Of a stretch of 64,000 nucleotides of DNA, positions 36,710-46,300 are shown one piece after another; the first letter of the stretch is position 1; every line of letters begins with the position of its first letter. This stretch comes from Chthoniobacter flavus Ellin428. GTDB taxonomy: Bacteria > Verrucomicrobiota > Verrucomicrobiia > Chthoniobacterales > Chthoniobacteraceae. The position numbers and the translations under genes are program-made. The notes under the pieces were generated by a model. The model had not been told where the DNA came from. It worked only from the letters and a program-made list of their open reading frames with translations, and searched no databases. The DNA lies in contig NZ_ABVL01000001.1 of assembly GCF_000173075.1 (NCBI RefSeq), positions 372,001 through 436,000 on the forward strand, in the 5' to 3' direction.

Positions 36710-37168
36710 TTATTTCTTCGCCGCCGCGGCGTCGGGCAATTTGCCGGATTGCCAGGCGATGAAATGCCAGTGGCCTTTTTCCTCGCGCCACACACCGAGG
36801 AAGACGAGCACCATCTCCGCGCTGTCCGCCTTGCCCACCTTCACACGCGCGCGGCCGGTCATGAGGGCGATGCCCGGCGCCGGAAAGCTGAAGCTGCGCT
36901 CCTGGTATTCCCACGAGACATACTTGAGTTTTCCGCCGGTCAGCGCGTCGATGTAAGACGCCTTCGTGTCCACGGCACCGCTGGAATGTGAATAGTGAAG
37001 ATCGTCGGAATAAATGGCCTCGAGTCGCGCGCGATCGCCGGCCAGCGTGGCCGCCACGCGTTCGTCGTCCGCTGTTTGCAAGGCGGGCGTGCGCGGGTCA
37101 TCCGCGGCATGCAGGGGAAGGAGCGTGAAGGCGAAAAGGGCGAGGAGAGGAAGCAGGAGGGATTTCAT
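36710..37168 (-). CDS. SnoaL/DUF4440-like NTF2-fold exported protein
   Basis: 152 residues with a signal peptide (MKSLLLPLLALFAFTLLPLHAAD). The mature part has the NTF2-like pattern of DUF4440: A-D-D-E-R-V-A-A-T-L-A-G-D-R-A-R-L-E-A-I then Y-S-D-D-L-H-Y-S-H-S-S-G and M-V-L-V-F-L-G-V-W-R-E-E-K-G-H-W. NTF2-fold proteins bind small molecules in a cone-shaped pocket; some are enzymes. I cannot say whether this one is. It is exported, probably to the periplasm. It lies to the right of the 239-bp element and its start is next to another inverted repeat. Confidence 0.8.
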   Translation of the reverse strand: MKSLLLPLLALFAFTLLPLHAADDPRTPALQTADDERVAATLAGDRARLEAIYSDDLHYSHSSGAVDTKASYIDALTGGKLKYVSWEYQERSFSFPAPGIALMTGRARVKVGKADSAEMVLVFLGVWREEKGHWHFIAWQSGKLPDAAAAKK

Positions 37169-37266
37169 GACGGCGAGTTGTATAATGGAAGAGATTGGAC
37201 GTTGGCGAATCCTCCGTGCGAAATGACCTCACAAAGCGTTTTCAAAATTGGTGATGGGAAAAATTG

Positions 37267-37336
37267 ACCGCGGATTACGGATTTCACGGACGAGTCTCAT
37301 GCGTTCTTACAATCCGTGAAATCCGTAATCCGTGGT
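37267..37336. repeat. 70-bp inverted repeat of CGTAATCCGTG words
   Basis: Arms 37267-37290 and 37313-37336 pair over 23 of 24 bases (accgcggattacggatttcacgga and its complement). It lies in the divergent gap between the NTF2-fold gene (-) and the amidase gene (+), upstream of both, so it cannot be a terminator of either. The word CGGATTTCACGG recurs in both arms. Confidence 0.75.
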
Positions 37337-37488
37337 TAATCATCCAGTCAGGGCAAGTTCGGCGGTATTCGGAATTAATGATGCTTATAGGATTGTTTCG
37401 CGCGGGACGAAGGGAGGGCCGCTCGCCCCGCCCGGTGCACGCAAAGAGCTTCTGCCTTGCGATCCTTCCGCGTAATCTTACCGCTCTC

Positions 37489-38784
37489 ATGAAAGTTCGC
37501 GGACGTTTTCTTCCTTCATGGTTCCTGCTCGGATGGGTGCCGGTGTTATTCAGTGGTTGCTTGCTCGTGCCGCATTCGAGGGGACACACCGAGCATCATC
37601 ACGCCTTCATTGATTACTGGCCGAAAGAAGCCCACAAGCCGGGGCTGAAGCTGGCGGTGAAGGACAACATCGACATGCGCGGTGTGGTGACCACGGCGGG
37701 CTCGGAATATCTGGCGAAGAACAATCCGCCGGCGAAGGCGGATGCGCAGTGCCTGGCGATCGCCCGGGCGCGCGGGGTGCCGATCGTGGGCAAGACGAAC
37801 TTGAGTGAGTTCGCGGTCGCGCCATCCGGCTTCAATGAATATTACGGCACGCCGAAGAGTCCACTGAGTCATATGCATCGGTTGATCCCGGGCGGTTCTT
37901 CGTGTGGTTCGGCAGTGGCCGTGGCGCGAGGTTATGCGGATGTCTCTTTCGGCACGGATACTGCGGGCTCGGTGCGGGTGCCGGCGGCGTGTTGCGGCGT
38001 GGTGGGACTCAAGACGACCTTCGGACTGGTGTCGCTGCACGGCGTGGTGCCGGTCGAACCGAAGCATTTGGACACCGTCGGGCCGATTGGCAAGAACGTC
38101 GAAGATACCGCCAAGGGCATGGATCTGCTCGAAGCGGGATTTGCCGGAAAATATGCGGCGGCGAAGGCCGCCAAGCCGGCGGGGCGGGACATTCGCGTGG
38201 GGCGCCTGTATCTCAAGGGGACGAGCTCGGGCGTGGACAAGGCGGTGGATGCGGCGCTGCAGAAGGCGGGTTTCAAAGTGGTGCCGCTGGATGAGAGATT
38301 CCGGGAAAAATGGGACCAGGCGAAAAAGGATGGCAACACCATGGCGGCCGCGGGCGTGTGGCTTAGTGAGGGGCCTTACCTGACCAGGAACGGGGTGAGC
38401 GCCCGCACCAAGGCGACGATTCTCGTGGGCCGGGTGCAATATCCGCTCGCCTACCGGCGCGCGCTGGCCCGTCGCGAGGAATGGCAGGAGGCGCTGCGTC
38501 ACGCTTTCCATAAGGTGGACTTCATTGCGTTGCCTACACTGCAGTCGACGCCGCCAGGGATTCCGCCGAATCTGAAGATCGGTCTCCTGGAGATCTTCAT
38601 GCTCGATTTTCAAAACACCGTGGCCGTGAATTTTGCCGGGAATCCGGCGCTCGCGGTGCCGGTGCCTCTGGCGCACACGAATGTGCGGTTAACCAGTTTG
38701 CAGCTTATCGCGCCGCCGAAAAAGGAGGCGGAATTGCTCAACGCCGGACGGCTCGTTGAACAGGCAGTGAAGCCGCGTAAATGA
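37489..38784 (+). CDS. Amidase-signature family lipoprotein
   Basis: 431 residues. The N-terminus is a lipoprotein signal (L-L-G-W-V-P-V-L-F-S-G-C), so the enzyme is membrane-anchored. The catalytic triad of amidase-signature enzymes is present: Lys in L-A-V-K-D-N-I-D-M, the cis-Ser in G-G-S-S-C-G-S-A-V and the nucleophile Ser in T-D-T-A-G-S-V-R-V-P-A. These enzymes cut amide bonds (from GatA to fatty-acid amides). A lipid-anchored member facing the periplasm probably processes small exogenous amides; the substrate is unknown. An upstream in-frame extension to 37264 lacks a signal sequence and overlaps the inverted repeat, so ATG 37489 is preferred. Confidence 0.85.
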   Translation: MKVRGRFLPSWFLLGWVPVLFSGCLLVPHSRGHTEHHHAFIDYWPKEAHKPGLKLAVKDNIDMRGVVTTAGSEYLAKNNPPAKADAQCLAIARARGVPIVGKTNLSEFAVAPSGFNEYYGTPKSPLSHMHRLIPGGSSCGSAVAVARGYADVSFGTDTAGSVRVPAACCGVVGLKTTFGLVSLHGVVPVEPKHLDTVGPIGKNVEDTAKGMDLLEAGFAGKYAAAKAAKPAGRDIRVGRLYLKGTSSGVDKAVDAALQKAGFKVVPLDERFREKWDQAKKDGNTMAAAGVWLSEGPYLTRNGVSARTKATILVGRVQYPLAYRRALARREEWQEALRHAFHKVDFIALPTLQSTPPGIPPNLKIGLLEIFMLDFQNTVAVNFAGNPALAVPVPLAHTNVRLTSLQLIAPPKKEAELLNAGRLVEQAVKPRK

Positions 38785-38867
38785 AAAAGAATTCAGCAAA
38801 GTCCACCTTGCGAAGTGCGCGCGAACTGCCATGGGTATCATTAAGCCCTTAAGCCCTCTTGAAAATT

Positions 38868-39638
38868 ATGCGTCGTGCCATTCTTTTTAGTACTATTATC
38901 GCCGCCTCGGGTTTGTTCTTTGTTGGCAAAAGCAAGGCCTCGGATTCAGCGGACGAATTGATCCGGAAAGGCGATGTTTATTACGCCAAACTTCAGCCCT
39001 CTGAGGCGCTGAAGTTTTATCTTCCTGCCGAAAAGCTGGAGCCTAACAACCCGCAACTGCTGGTGCGCATCGCCCGGCAGTATCGCCACCTCATGAGCGA
39101 GGCGTTGGCGAAGGAAAAGAAGCAGGAATTTTGCACGACAGCCGTGGAGTATGCGCAACGTGCGGCGACGCTGTCGCCGAACGATCCGGACACGCAGCTC
39201 GCGGTGGCGATCGGCTATGGCAAGTTGTTGCCCTTCGTAAGCACGAAGGAACAGATCGCTGATTCCCGGCTGATCAAGTGCGCGGTGGACAAGGTGATTT
39301 CGCTCGATGCGAACAACGATCTCGCATGGCAGATTTTGGGGCGCTGGTATTTGGCGCTGGCAGACGTGAGCGGGGTGAAGCGTGCGCTGGCCCAGATGGC
39401 GTACGGAAAGTTGCCGCCGGCCAAATACGAAGACGCGGTGCGGTGCTTTGAAAAGGCGATCGAACTCAATCCCAACCGGCTCATGCATTACATCGAGCTC
39501 GGGCGGACTTACGTGCAGATGGGAAAGTTCGACGAGGCGAGGAAGTTTATCGGCAAAGGGCTGTCGATGCCTAATACGGAAAAGGACGATCCGGAGACGA
39601 AGGCGATGGGGCGTCAGCTGCTCGCTAAATTGCAGTAG
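38868..39638 (+). CDS. Exported TPR protein (RMD1-like helical repeat)
   Basis: 256 residues from ATG 38868, with a signal peptide or anchor (M-R-R-A-I-L-F-S-T-I-I-A-A-S-G-L-F-F-V-G). The rest is TPR-type helical hairpins: G-D-V-Y-Y-A-K-L-Q-P-S-E-A-L-K-F-Y, A-V-E-Y-A-Q-R-A, and the last, most canonical, Y-I-E-L-G-R-T-Y-V-Q-M-G-K-F-D-E-A. The layout resembles the group of eukaryotic regulator-of-microtubule-dynamics proteins, which are also TPR scaffolds. It probably mediates protein contacts in the envelope. A TTG nine bases upstream could serve as an alternative start. It is 83 bp after the amidase stop and may share its transcript. Confidence 0.75.
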   Translation: MRRAILFSTIIAASGLFFVGKSKASDSADELIRKGDVYYAKLQPSEALKFYLPAEKLEPNNPQLLVRIARQYRHLMSEALAKEKKQEFCTTAVEYAQRAATLSPNDPDTQLAVAIGYGKLLPFVSTKEQIADSRLIKCAVDKVISLDANNDLAWQILGRWYLALADVSGVKRALAQMAYGKLPPAKYEDAVRCFEKAIELNPNRLMHYIELGRTYVQMGKFDEARKFIGKGLSMPNTEKDDPETKAMGRQLLAKLQ

Positions 39639-39698
39639 GCTTTTCGGTTTAGTTGGCCGCACGAGATAAAGCGCGAGCGCTCCATTCCGTGCGAATAA

Positions 39699-41687
39699 CT
39701 AAACTAGATTGAAAGTGCTGCTGTTAGCGGCCGAAGCCCCCGGCAGCTTATCCGTGAGGCTGCCGTCGATGTAGAGGTGGTGCCAGAGCTGGGTCGCGAC
39801 CACGGCGGCGAGACCGCCTTCGACGGATAGACGTGGCAGCGAACGGGGACGCAATTGGCGATAGGCCTGGCGCCAATGACGGACCGATGCCGCATCGAAA
39901 TAGCCAGTCTTGCGGAGCGACTCTTCGCTGACCAGGTCCGCAATGTAAGGTGGCTCGGGATCCATGTGGAAGCTGTCGAGCGGCGCCTGGAAGATGACCT
40001 TTCCGCGCCGGTAGACCGACGGCGGCACCCAACGTTCGGCAAGCAACCGCAGGATATGTTTGTCGCGGAAGCCGCGGAGTTTCCACTGCACGGGATCCAG
40101 CTTCGCGAGGAAGTTGAAGACCTCTTCGTCGAGAAAAGGGTAACGCACTTCCACCGAGGAGTGCATCGCCACGCGATCTCCTTTCGCTTGCAGCAAATGA
40201 CCGGCGAGCGTCACCCGGCCGGCAATCCAGATGCCGCGGTTGAGCGGGTGCCAGCGCTTGGAGCGCTCGAGCGGAATCTGCAGATCAGCCCAGGGATTGG
40301 CCTGCTCACGCACGGCGTGCATGGATTCGGAATAAAAGCGCAGCTTCGAGAGCGTAATAATGCCATAGGCATCGATCCACGCACTCGGGCCACCGATCGT
40401 CGCTTCGACGCGGTGGCGGAATTCGCGCTCATATTGCGGCACGTTGTTGAGCCGCAGATAGCCGCGCCGCACGATGTCGCTCAGCCCGGGGATGACGTTG
40501 AGCGAGTCGAGGATCTTCGCCACTTTGTACCACGGATAGCCGATCATCCATTCATCGGCGCCTTCACCGGTGAGCACGACCTTTTGGTCGTTCTGATGGA
40601 CGCGTCGCGCCAGCATGAGGAGCGCGGCGCAGGAGGTATCAACGACCGGCGCCTCGGCCGCTCGGAGCAATTCCGGGTAGGTGTCGATGGCATCCTGCGC
40701 GCGGAATTCTTGGACGATCGGCGGCTTGGTTTTGATGTGCCGCGCCACGAGATTCGCGGCGTCGAGTTCATCCATCTCCGGCGCATCCACGCGGATCGTG
40801 TAGGTATTGATCGACGAGCCTTTCAGATGGCAGGCCAGCGCGGCGATCATGCTCGAATCCACGCCACCGGAGAGATACGAGCCGACCGGTACGTCCGCTT
40901 TCAAACGCATGTCCACGGAGCGGAGCATTACCTCCTCGAAAGCGTCAACGAGCTTCTTCGGATCCTGCCCGCGCTCCTCGTCGCCCATGTCGGGAAAATC
41001 CATCGCCCAATAGGCGCGTTCGTTGATCTCCGCGGTGTGTCCATTCCGAGCGCCGGTGATATCGAGGAAATGGCCGGCGCGCAGCAGTTGCACGCCTTCG
41101 AAGCAGGTGATCGGGCCGGGCAGCGCGGCGAAGCTGAAGATGTGATCGATGCCGCGTCGATCCGGCCGCGCCGGCACCATGCCCGAGGCGAGCAACGCCT
41201 TGATTTCCGAAGCGAAGAGCAGCCAGTCGCCCTGCCGCGTCCAGTAAAGCGGGCAGATGCCAAAGCGATCGCGCCCGAGTTGCAGTCGGCGCTCTTTTTC
41301 ATCCCATACGGCGATGGCAAACTGACCTCGCAATCGCTCCCACATGCCTGCCTGATTCTCCTCCCACAGGTGGGGGATGACTTCCGTATCGCAATGCTTG
41401 ATGAGGCGATGGCCGCGCGCTTCGAGCTCGGCGCGCTTGGCGAGATGATCGAACAACTCGCCATTGAAAATCGCGGTGACGCTGCGGTCTTCATTCACGA
41501 CTGGCTGCTGGCCATCGGCGAGACCCACAATGCTGAGTCGTCGCATGCCGAGGCCAACACCGGCGCCGAAGTAATAGCCTTCTTCATCGGGGCCGCGGTG
41601 AAGAATCGCGCGCGTCATCCGGCGCACCACTTCCTCCGGTACTGGTCGTTGATCAGAGAGGTCGAAAATTCCTGCGATGCCGCACAT
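39699..41687 (-). CDS. asnB: Glutamine-hydrolysing asparagine synthetase (AsnB type)
   Basis: 662 residues. Cys2 in M-C-G-I-A-G-I-F-D is the glutaminase nucleophile; R-R-L-S-I-V-G-L-A-D-G-Q-Q-P and F-N-G-E-L are the glutamine-binding motifs. The synthetase half has L-S-G-G-V-D-S-S (the pyrophosphate loop). It uses ATP, Asp and the ammonia from Gln. The length (long type, with an extra C-terminal helical segment) is that of the group found near surface-polysaccharide and exosortase loci, where the true acceptor may not be Asp. No such locus is seen here. It is a single gene; a hairpin-rich stretch lies downstream of the azoreductase to its right. Confidence 0.93.
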   Translation of the reverse strand: MCGIAGIFDLSDQRPVPEEVVRRMTRAILHRGPDEEGYYFGAGVGLGMRRLSIVGLADGQQPVVNEDRSVTAIFNGELFDHLAKRAELEARGHRLIKHCDTEVIPHLWEENQAGMWERLRGQFAIAVWDEKERRLQLGRDRFGICPLYWTRQGDWLLFASEIKALLASGMVPARPDRRGIDHIFSFAALPGPITCFEGVQLLRAGHFLDITGARNGHTAEINERAYWAMDFPDMGDEERGQDPKKLVDAFEEVMLRSVDMRLKADVPVGSYLSGGVDSSMIAALACHLKGSSINTYTIRVDAPEMDELDAANLVARHIKTKPPIVQEFRAQDAIDTYPELLRAAEAPVVDTSCAALLMLARRVHQNDQKVVLTGEGADEWMIGYPWYKVAKILDSLNVIPGLSDIVRRGYLRLNNVPQYEREFRHRVEATIGGPSAWIDAYGIITLSKLRFYSESMHAVREQANPWADLQIPLERSKRWHPLNRGIWIAGRVTLAGHLLQAKGDRVAMHSSVEVRYPFLDEEVFNFLAKLDPVQWKLRGFRDKHILRLLAERWVPPSVYRRGKVIFQAPLDSFHMDPEPPYIADLVSEESLRKTGYFDAASVRHWRQAYRQLRPRSLPRLSVEGGLAAVVATQLWHHLYIDGSLTDKLPGASAANSSTFNLV

Positions 41688-41851
41688 GCTTTTGTCGTTT
41701 AATCGGATGCCCCAGCCTTGGCGACCGGTTTCTTTTGCCGGGCAGGTGCAGTTTTCCGGCCCCTGGACGCATCGATGATTTCAGCCTTCGTAAAAAATTA
41801 CACGCGAATGGCGGGTCGGTGACGATATCTCTAAGTTCCGGGGGGAACCGA

Positions 41852-41908
41852 AGCCCCGTCCCCGACCGCGAACGGTGGGGGCGGGGCCTTCGAGAACTTT
41901 GTCGAAGG
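41852..41908 (-). terminator. Two adjacent hairpins downstream of the azoreductase gene
   Basis: Stem one pairs 41852-41867 with 41874-41889 (GCCCCG and CGGGGC core). Stem two pairs CCTTCGA (41887-41893) with TCGAAGG (41902-41908), one base short of the azoreductase stop. On the minus strand they follow the azoreductase gene and could end its two-gene transcript. No T-run follows, so the call rests on position and structure only. Confidence 0.45.
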
Positions 41909-42565
41909 TCAACTCGCGCTGGCTGTAGCCATGGGCACGAAATGTTGTCGGATCGATTCGAAGTGCGGTCGCAGGAAGGTCGCTGCATCCATTCTGCCGG
42001 AGGTGACGGCGGCAGCGCCACTCGCGGTGAAGGCGTGAAGGTCAGCGACCCCCATGAAACCGAAGATCGCGCGCAGGTAGGGTTCGACAAAATCGCACGC
42101 CGCCAGGGACGTGCCGGGCTGATACACGCCGCCGGTGGAGATCACGAAGGTGGCGCGTTTGTTTTTCAGCAAGCCGGTGGGGAGACCATCGACGTAGGCG
42201 AAGGTCTCGCCCACGCGCACGATCTGGTCGATCCACAGCCGGAGGCTCGCTGCGATGGTGAAATTATGCATCGGTACGCCGATCACATATTCGTCGGCCG
42301 CTTGCAGCTCCGCGACGAGCGTATCCGAAATACGGAGTAACTCGCGTTGCTCCGCCGTGCGGGATACTTCTGGCGTGAAGGATGCGTTGATCCATTCGCC
42401 GGTGAGGAGCGGAAGATCGCTGCCGGACAGATCGCGCCGCCGGATCGCTCCCTCGGGATTGGCCCGCTTCCACTGGGTGACGTATTCGGCGGTCAGTTGC
42501 CGGGAAATCGACATCGCGCGGCGCGGGCTGGAGTCGATGTGCAGCAGGGTGGGGCGCGAGGTCAT
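41909..42565 (-). CDS. azoR: FMN-dependent NADH-azoreductase/quinone reductase
   Basis: 218 residues with the flavodoxin-like fold. It starts with L-L-H-I-D-S-S-P-R-R-A-M-S-I-S-R, which is the FMN-phosphate loop of AzoR, and has P-M-H-N-F-T-I-A-A-S-L-R-L-W-I-D-Q-I-V-R-V-G-E-T-F for the flavin ring and the dimer contact. Such enzymes use NADH to reduce quinones and azo dyes, guarding against electrophiles. Start ATG 42565 begins the FMN motif and overlaps the stop of the YCII gene (ATGA), so the two are co-translated, YCII first. Confidence 0.9.
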   Translation of the reverse strand: MTSRPTLLHIDSSPRRAMSISRQLTAEYVTQWKRANPEGAIRRRDLSGSDLPLLTGEWINASFTPEVSRTAEQRELLRISDTLVAELQAADEYVIGVPMHNFTIAASLRLWIDQIVRVGETFAYVDGLPTGLLKNKRATFVISTGGVYQPGTSLAACDFVEPYLRAIFGFMGVADLHAFTASGAAAVTSGRMDAATFLRPHFESIRQHFVPMATASAS

Positions 42566-42933
42566 CGCGATGCCTTTCCAGTGCCGACCATGAACCGCCC
42601 GCCCAGCAGCGGCCGGACTTCCACCGATGAATAAGCCGCCGCCGGATGCCGCGCCGCCCATTCGAGAGCCGTCTCCAGGTCCGGCACATCGATGATCCCG
42701 ACGCCCGCGAGGAATTCCTTCGTCTCCGCATACGGCCCATCATGGACCTGACGTTTGCCTTCACGCACGGTCACAGTTGTCGCCTTCACCGGCGATTCGA
42801 GACCCGCGCCGCCGACGAAAATGCCCGCCGCCATGAGCGCCTCGCCGTAAGCCCGTCCGGCGGCGAGTGCGGTCGTGTCGTTGCGGCGGTCGAAGTGTTC
42901 CTGGGATTGATGAACGAGGAGTGCGAATTGCAT
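42562..42933 (-). CDS. YCII-domain protein
   Basis: 123 residues starting M-Q-F-A-L-L-V-H-Q-S-Q-E. It has G-A-G-L-E-S-P-V-K-A-T-T-V and T-V-R-E-G-K-R-Q-V-H-D-G-P-Y-A-E-T-K-E-F-L-A-G, the central beta-alpha pattern of YCII/DGPF domains (here D-G-P-Y). Members are small dimeric alpha/beta proteins, often near sigma factors; they have no confirmed activity. The pair with azoR is coupled by a 4-bp overlap. In-frame sequence upstream to 43014 lacks domain features, so the start at 42933 is preferred. Confidence 0.85.
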   Translation of the reverse strand: MQFALLVHQSQEHFDRRNDTTALAAGRAYGEALMAAGIFVGGAGLESPVKATTVTVREGKRQVHDGPYAETKEFLAGVGIIDVPDLETALEWAARHPAAAYSSVEVRPLLGGRFMVGTGKASR

Positions 42934-43317
42934 AGTGATGGAGTGTTTGAATTCGAACCGGGGATCATTCCGCGGCTCATGAGAATGTCGTCCGAGGAGG
43001 AGGCAGTTCGACATTTTCGGATTATTTTCGAACGGCCGGGATGAAGGGCGGCGATCTGATGTATTCCCGTTAATTCATAACCCCCATTTATATGCACAGG
43101 GAGATATACAAATTCCGGTCGACTCCAGTCTTCATTTTACGGTTGTCGCCCCGATATTTTTCTAGTGGAATTCCCCGAGGTTTCTCTGTATCCGCGCGCT
43201 TTCACGTAGACGCAGCCCCAAGACGACTTACGATAAATGATAAACGCGGCTTGACGGGGGTATCTCTGCCATCGGTCAATTGCCGTCCGGTCCCATTCCG
43301 GCCCTTTACTCAAACTC
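42934..43317. promoter_or_regulatory. Divergent regulatory gap upstream of the polyketide synthase
   Basis: About 384 bp, less GC-rich than its surroundings near 43067-43110 (TTAATTCATAACCCCCATTTATATGC). It must hold the promoters of the YCII-azoR pair (-) and the polyketide cluster (+). A TTGACG at 43251-43256 could be a -35 box but has no matching -10 at the usual distance. No regulator gene or clear operator repeat is visible. Confidence 0.4.
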
Positions 43318-46300
43318 ATGTCCAAAGACCGTATCGCAATCATTGGAGTCGGCTGTCGATTCCCCGGAGGCATCAACACCCCTGACGCCCTCTGGAAACT
43401 ATTGGTGGAAGGCCGGGAGGCGGTCAGTGACGTGCCCCCGGACCGGTGGAATGTCGCCCGCTTTTTCGACGCCGAGCCCGGCATCGTCGGCAAATCGATC
43501 GCCCGCCGCGGTGGCTTTATCGACGGCATCGACCAATTTGACCCGCAGTTTTTCGGCATCTCGCCGCGCGAAGCTCCCTACGTCGACCCGCAGCACCGTC
43601 TCCTCCTGGAGACCGCGTGGGAAGCCATCGAAGACGCCGGCATCGTGCTCGATTTCGAAAAGGGCACTGACATCGGCGTGTTCGTCGGCATTTCGCACAA
43701 CGACTATCACACCATCCAGGCCACGCCTTCGGATTCCGCGGGCATCACCCCGCACTCGCCCACGGGCACGGCACACAGCATCGCCGCGAATCGTATTTCC
43801 TACTGCCTGAATCTCACCGGCCCGAGCGTGGCCATGGACACCGCGTGTTCCTCGGCGATCACCGCGCTGCATGCCGCCTGTGAGCACATTTGGGGTGGCC
43901 ACGGCGACGTCGCCATGGCTGGCGGTGTCACGGTGATGATCACGCCCGGCGGCTTCATCGGCTTTTCCCAAGCCTCGATGCTCTCGCCCGATGGCAAGTG
44001 CAAGGCCTTCGACGCCGCCGCGAACGGGTTCGTCCGCGGCGAAGGCGCCGGCATGATCCTGCTGAAAAAGCTTTCGCAAGCGATCGCCGACGGCGACCCG
44101 ATTCACGGTGTGATCGTCGCGACCGCGCTGAATCAGGACGGCCACACCAATGGCATGATGCTGCCCAGCCCCGACGCGCAAGCGCGACTGGTCAAAGACG
44201 CCTGCAAAATCGCGGGCATTGATCCGCTGCAGATCCGTTTCGTGGAAGCGCACGGCACGGGCACCGCGGTGGGCGATCCCATCGAGGCCCACGCCCTCGC
44301 GGAAGCGCTCTGCGCGAACCGTCCGGCGGACGAACCGCTGACCATCGGTTCGGTGAAGACCAATCTCGGCCACCTGGAGACGGCCGCCGGCGTCGCCGGT
44401 GTCGTCAAGGCGATGCTCGTGCTCAAGCGCAAGCAGATCCCGGCGAATCTCCATTTCGAAACGCCGAACCCGAACATCGATTTCGAGAAGCTGCGCCTGC
44501 GCGTGAATACCACGCTGGAGCCGTTGCCCGAGGCGAAAGGCCCGCGCCTGGCCGGCGTCAATTCCTTCGGCTTCGGCGGCGCCAACGCCCACGTCATTCT
44601 CGAGGAACCGCCGCAGCGCCCGCACCCGGAGCATCATGAAAAGCCGGTCGAGCGCCCGTGGCCGATCGTCCTTTCCGCGCGCTCGGAAAAAGCGCTTCGC
44701 ACCTATGCCGGTACCTTCGCCAAGTGGCTGGAGGAACGTTCGCACGCCAATGGCGACGCGCCGCTGTTGCCCGACCTCGTCTACTCGCTTGGCGCACGCC
44801 GCAATCACCACGCGCATCGCCTGACCCTGGCGACGAGTTCGATGACCGAACTCATCCGCGAACTCGAAGGCTTCGCCACCGAGCAGGAGAGCCTGAAAAT
44901 TCGCACCGCCTTCACGCCGCGCCGCGAGACCGCGCCGCGCATCGCCTTCGTCATGAGCGGGCAGGGGCCGCAATGGTGGGGCATGGGCCGCGAACTCATG
45001 CGCCACGAGCCGGTCTTCCGCCAGATGATGGAGCGTTGCGCCGCGGCGATGAAGCCCTACGCGCGTTTCTCGTTGCTCGAGGAACTCGGTCGCAGCGAGG
45101 AGACCTCGCAGATGAGCCGCACGGAAATCGCCCAGCCAGCCATCTTCGCCATGCAAGTGGCGCTGGCCGCGCTGTGGAAATCGTGGGGCGTGGAACCGGC
45201 GGCCATCGTCGGCCACAGCGTCGGCGAAATCGCCGCCGCTTGCGTCGCGGGCATCTTCAGCGTCGAGGAAGGCGCACGCGTCATCGTGTTGCGCTCGCGT
45301 TTCATGGATGGCTGCGCCCGTGGCGAAGGCACCATGCTCGCCGTCGGTTTGCCGGAGGAAGAAGTTCGCGCCCTGATCGCGCGGCACGACCGCACCGTGA
45401 CCATCGCCGCCATCAACGGCCCGCGTTCGCTGACCCTCGCCGGTCCGCGCCTTTCGCTGGAGGCGATGCTCGCCGAACTCGAACCGCAAGGCGTCTTCGC
45501 GCGCCTCGTCAAGGTCGATCATCCTTTCCATCACCCGCTCATGCGCCCGGCTTCCGAGGAGCTCGAGCAGGCCATCGCCGATCTGAAACCGCAGACGGAG
45601 ACGACGCCCTTCTTCAGCACGGTGACCGGCGGTCGCTGTTCCGGTGAAGAGTGCCAGGCGCTCCACTGGGGCCAGGGCGTACGCCAGCCGGTGCTTTTCG
45701 CGCCGGCGGTCAATGCCATCGCCGAATTCGGCGTGGACGTGTGGCTGGAACTCGGTGCGCATCCCGCGCTCGTGCACTCCCTTCAGGAATGTCTCGCCGC
45801 CCGTGGCGGCACGAAGCCGCCGGTGCTTTCGTCGGTGCGCCGCGAGCGCGAACACGAATCGCTGCTCGAAACCGTCCTCGACCTGCATCGCGTCGCGGTA
45901 CCGCTGAATTTCGCGGGCATGACGCCTTCCCGCCGCCTGCTCGCCATGCCCGCCTACGCGTGGGACAAGAGCCGCTGGTGGAATGAATCCAACGATTGGC
46001 GCGACGGCCGTCTCGCCGCCGGTGGACGCGGCCTGCTCGATGCGCGCCTCGCGCACTCCACGCCGACCTGGACCGCGCGGCTCGACAACCGCCACATGGC
46101 CTTCCTCAAGGACCACAAGGTGGACAGTCACGTCATCTTCCCCGCTGCCGGTTTCGTGGACATGGTCCTCGAAGCGGGCGTGCAACTTTTCGAAGGCCGC
46201 CCCTTCGTCGTGGAAGACTTCGAGATTCGCAAACCGCTCATCCTGCCGGACCCGGCCTCGGGCGTGTATCTCGAGCTCACCTACGAGCCGAACGATCGCA

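Noticed and set aside
36240..36710. Insertion sequence between the VOC and NTF2-fold genes
   Set aside because: The inverted repeats are there, but the interior (under 180 bp) encodes no transposase, so only a non-autonomous or RNA element is supported.
42940..42985. GGTTCGAATTC-like T-loop of a tRNA on the minus strand
   Set aside because: The flanking bases do not form the five-pair T-stem, and no anticodon or acceptor stem pairs around it.
43251..43280. TTGACG as a sigma-70 promoter for the PKS
   Set aside because: No -10-like hexamer lies 16-18 bases downstream; a -35-like hexamer alone is not evidence in this GC context.
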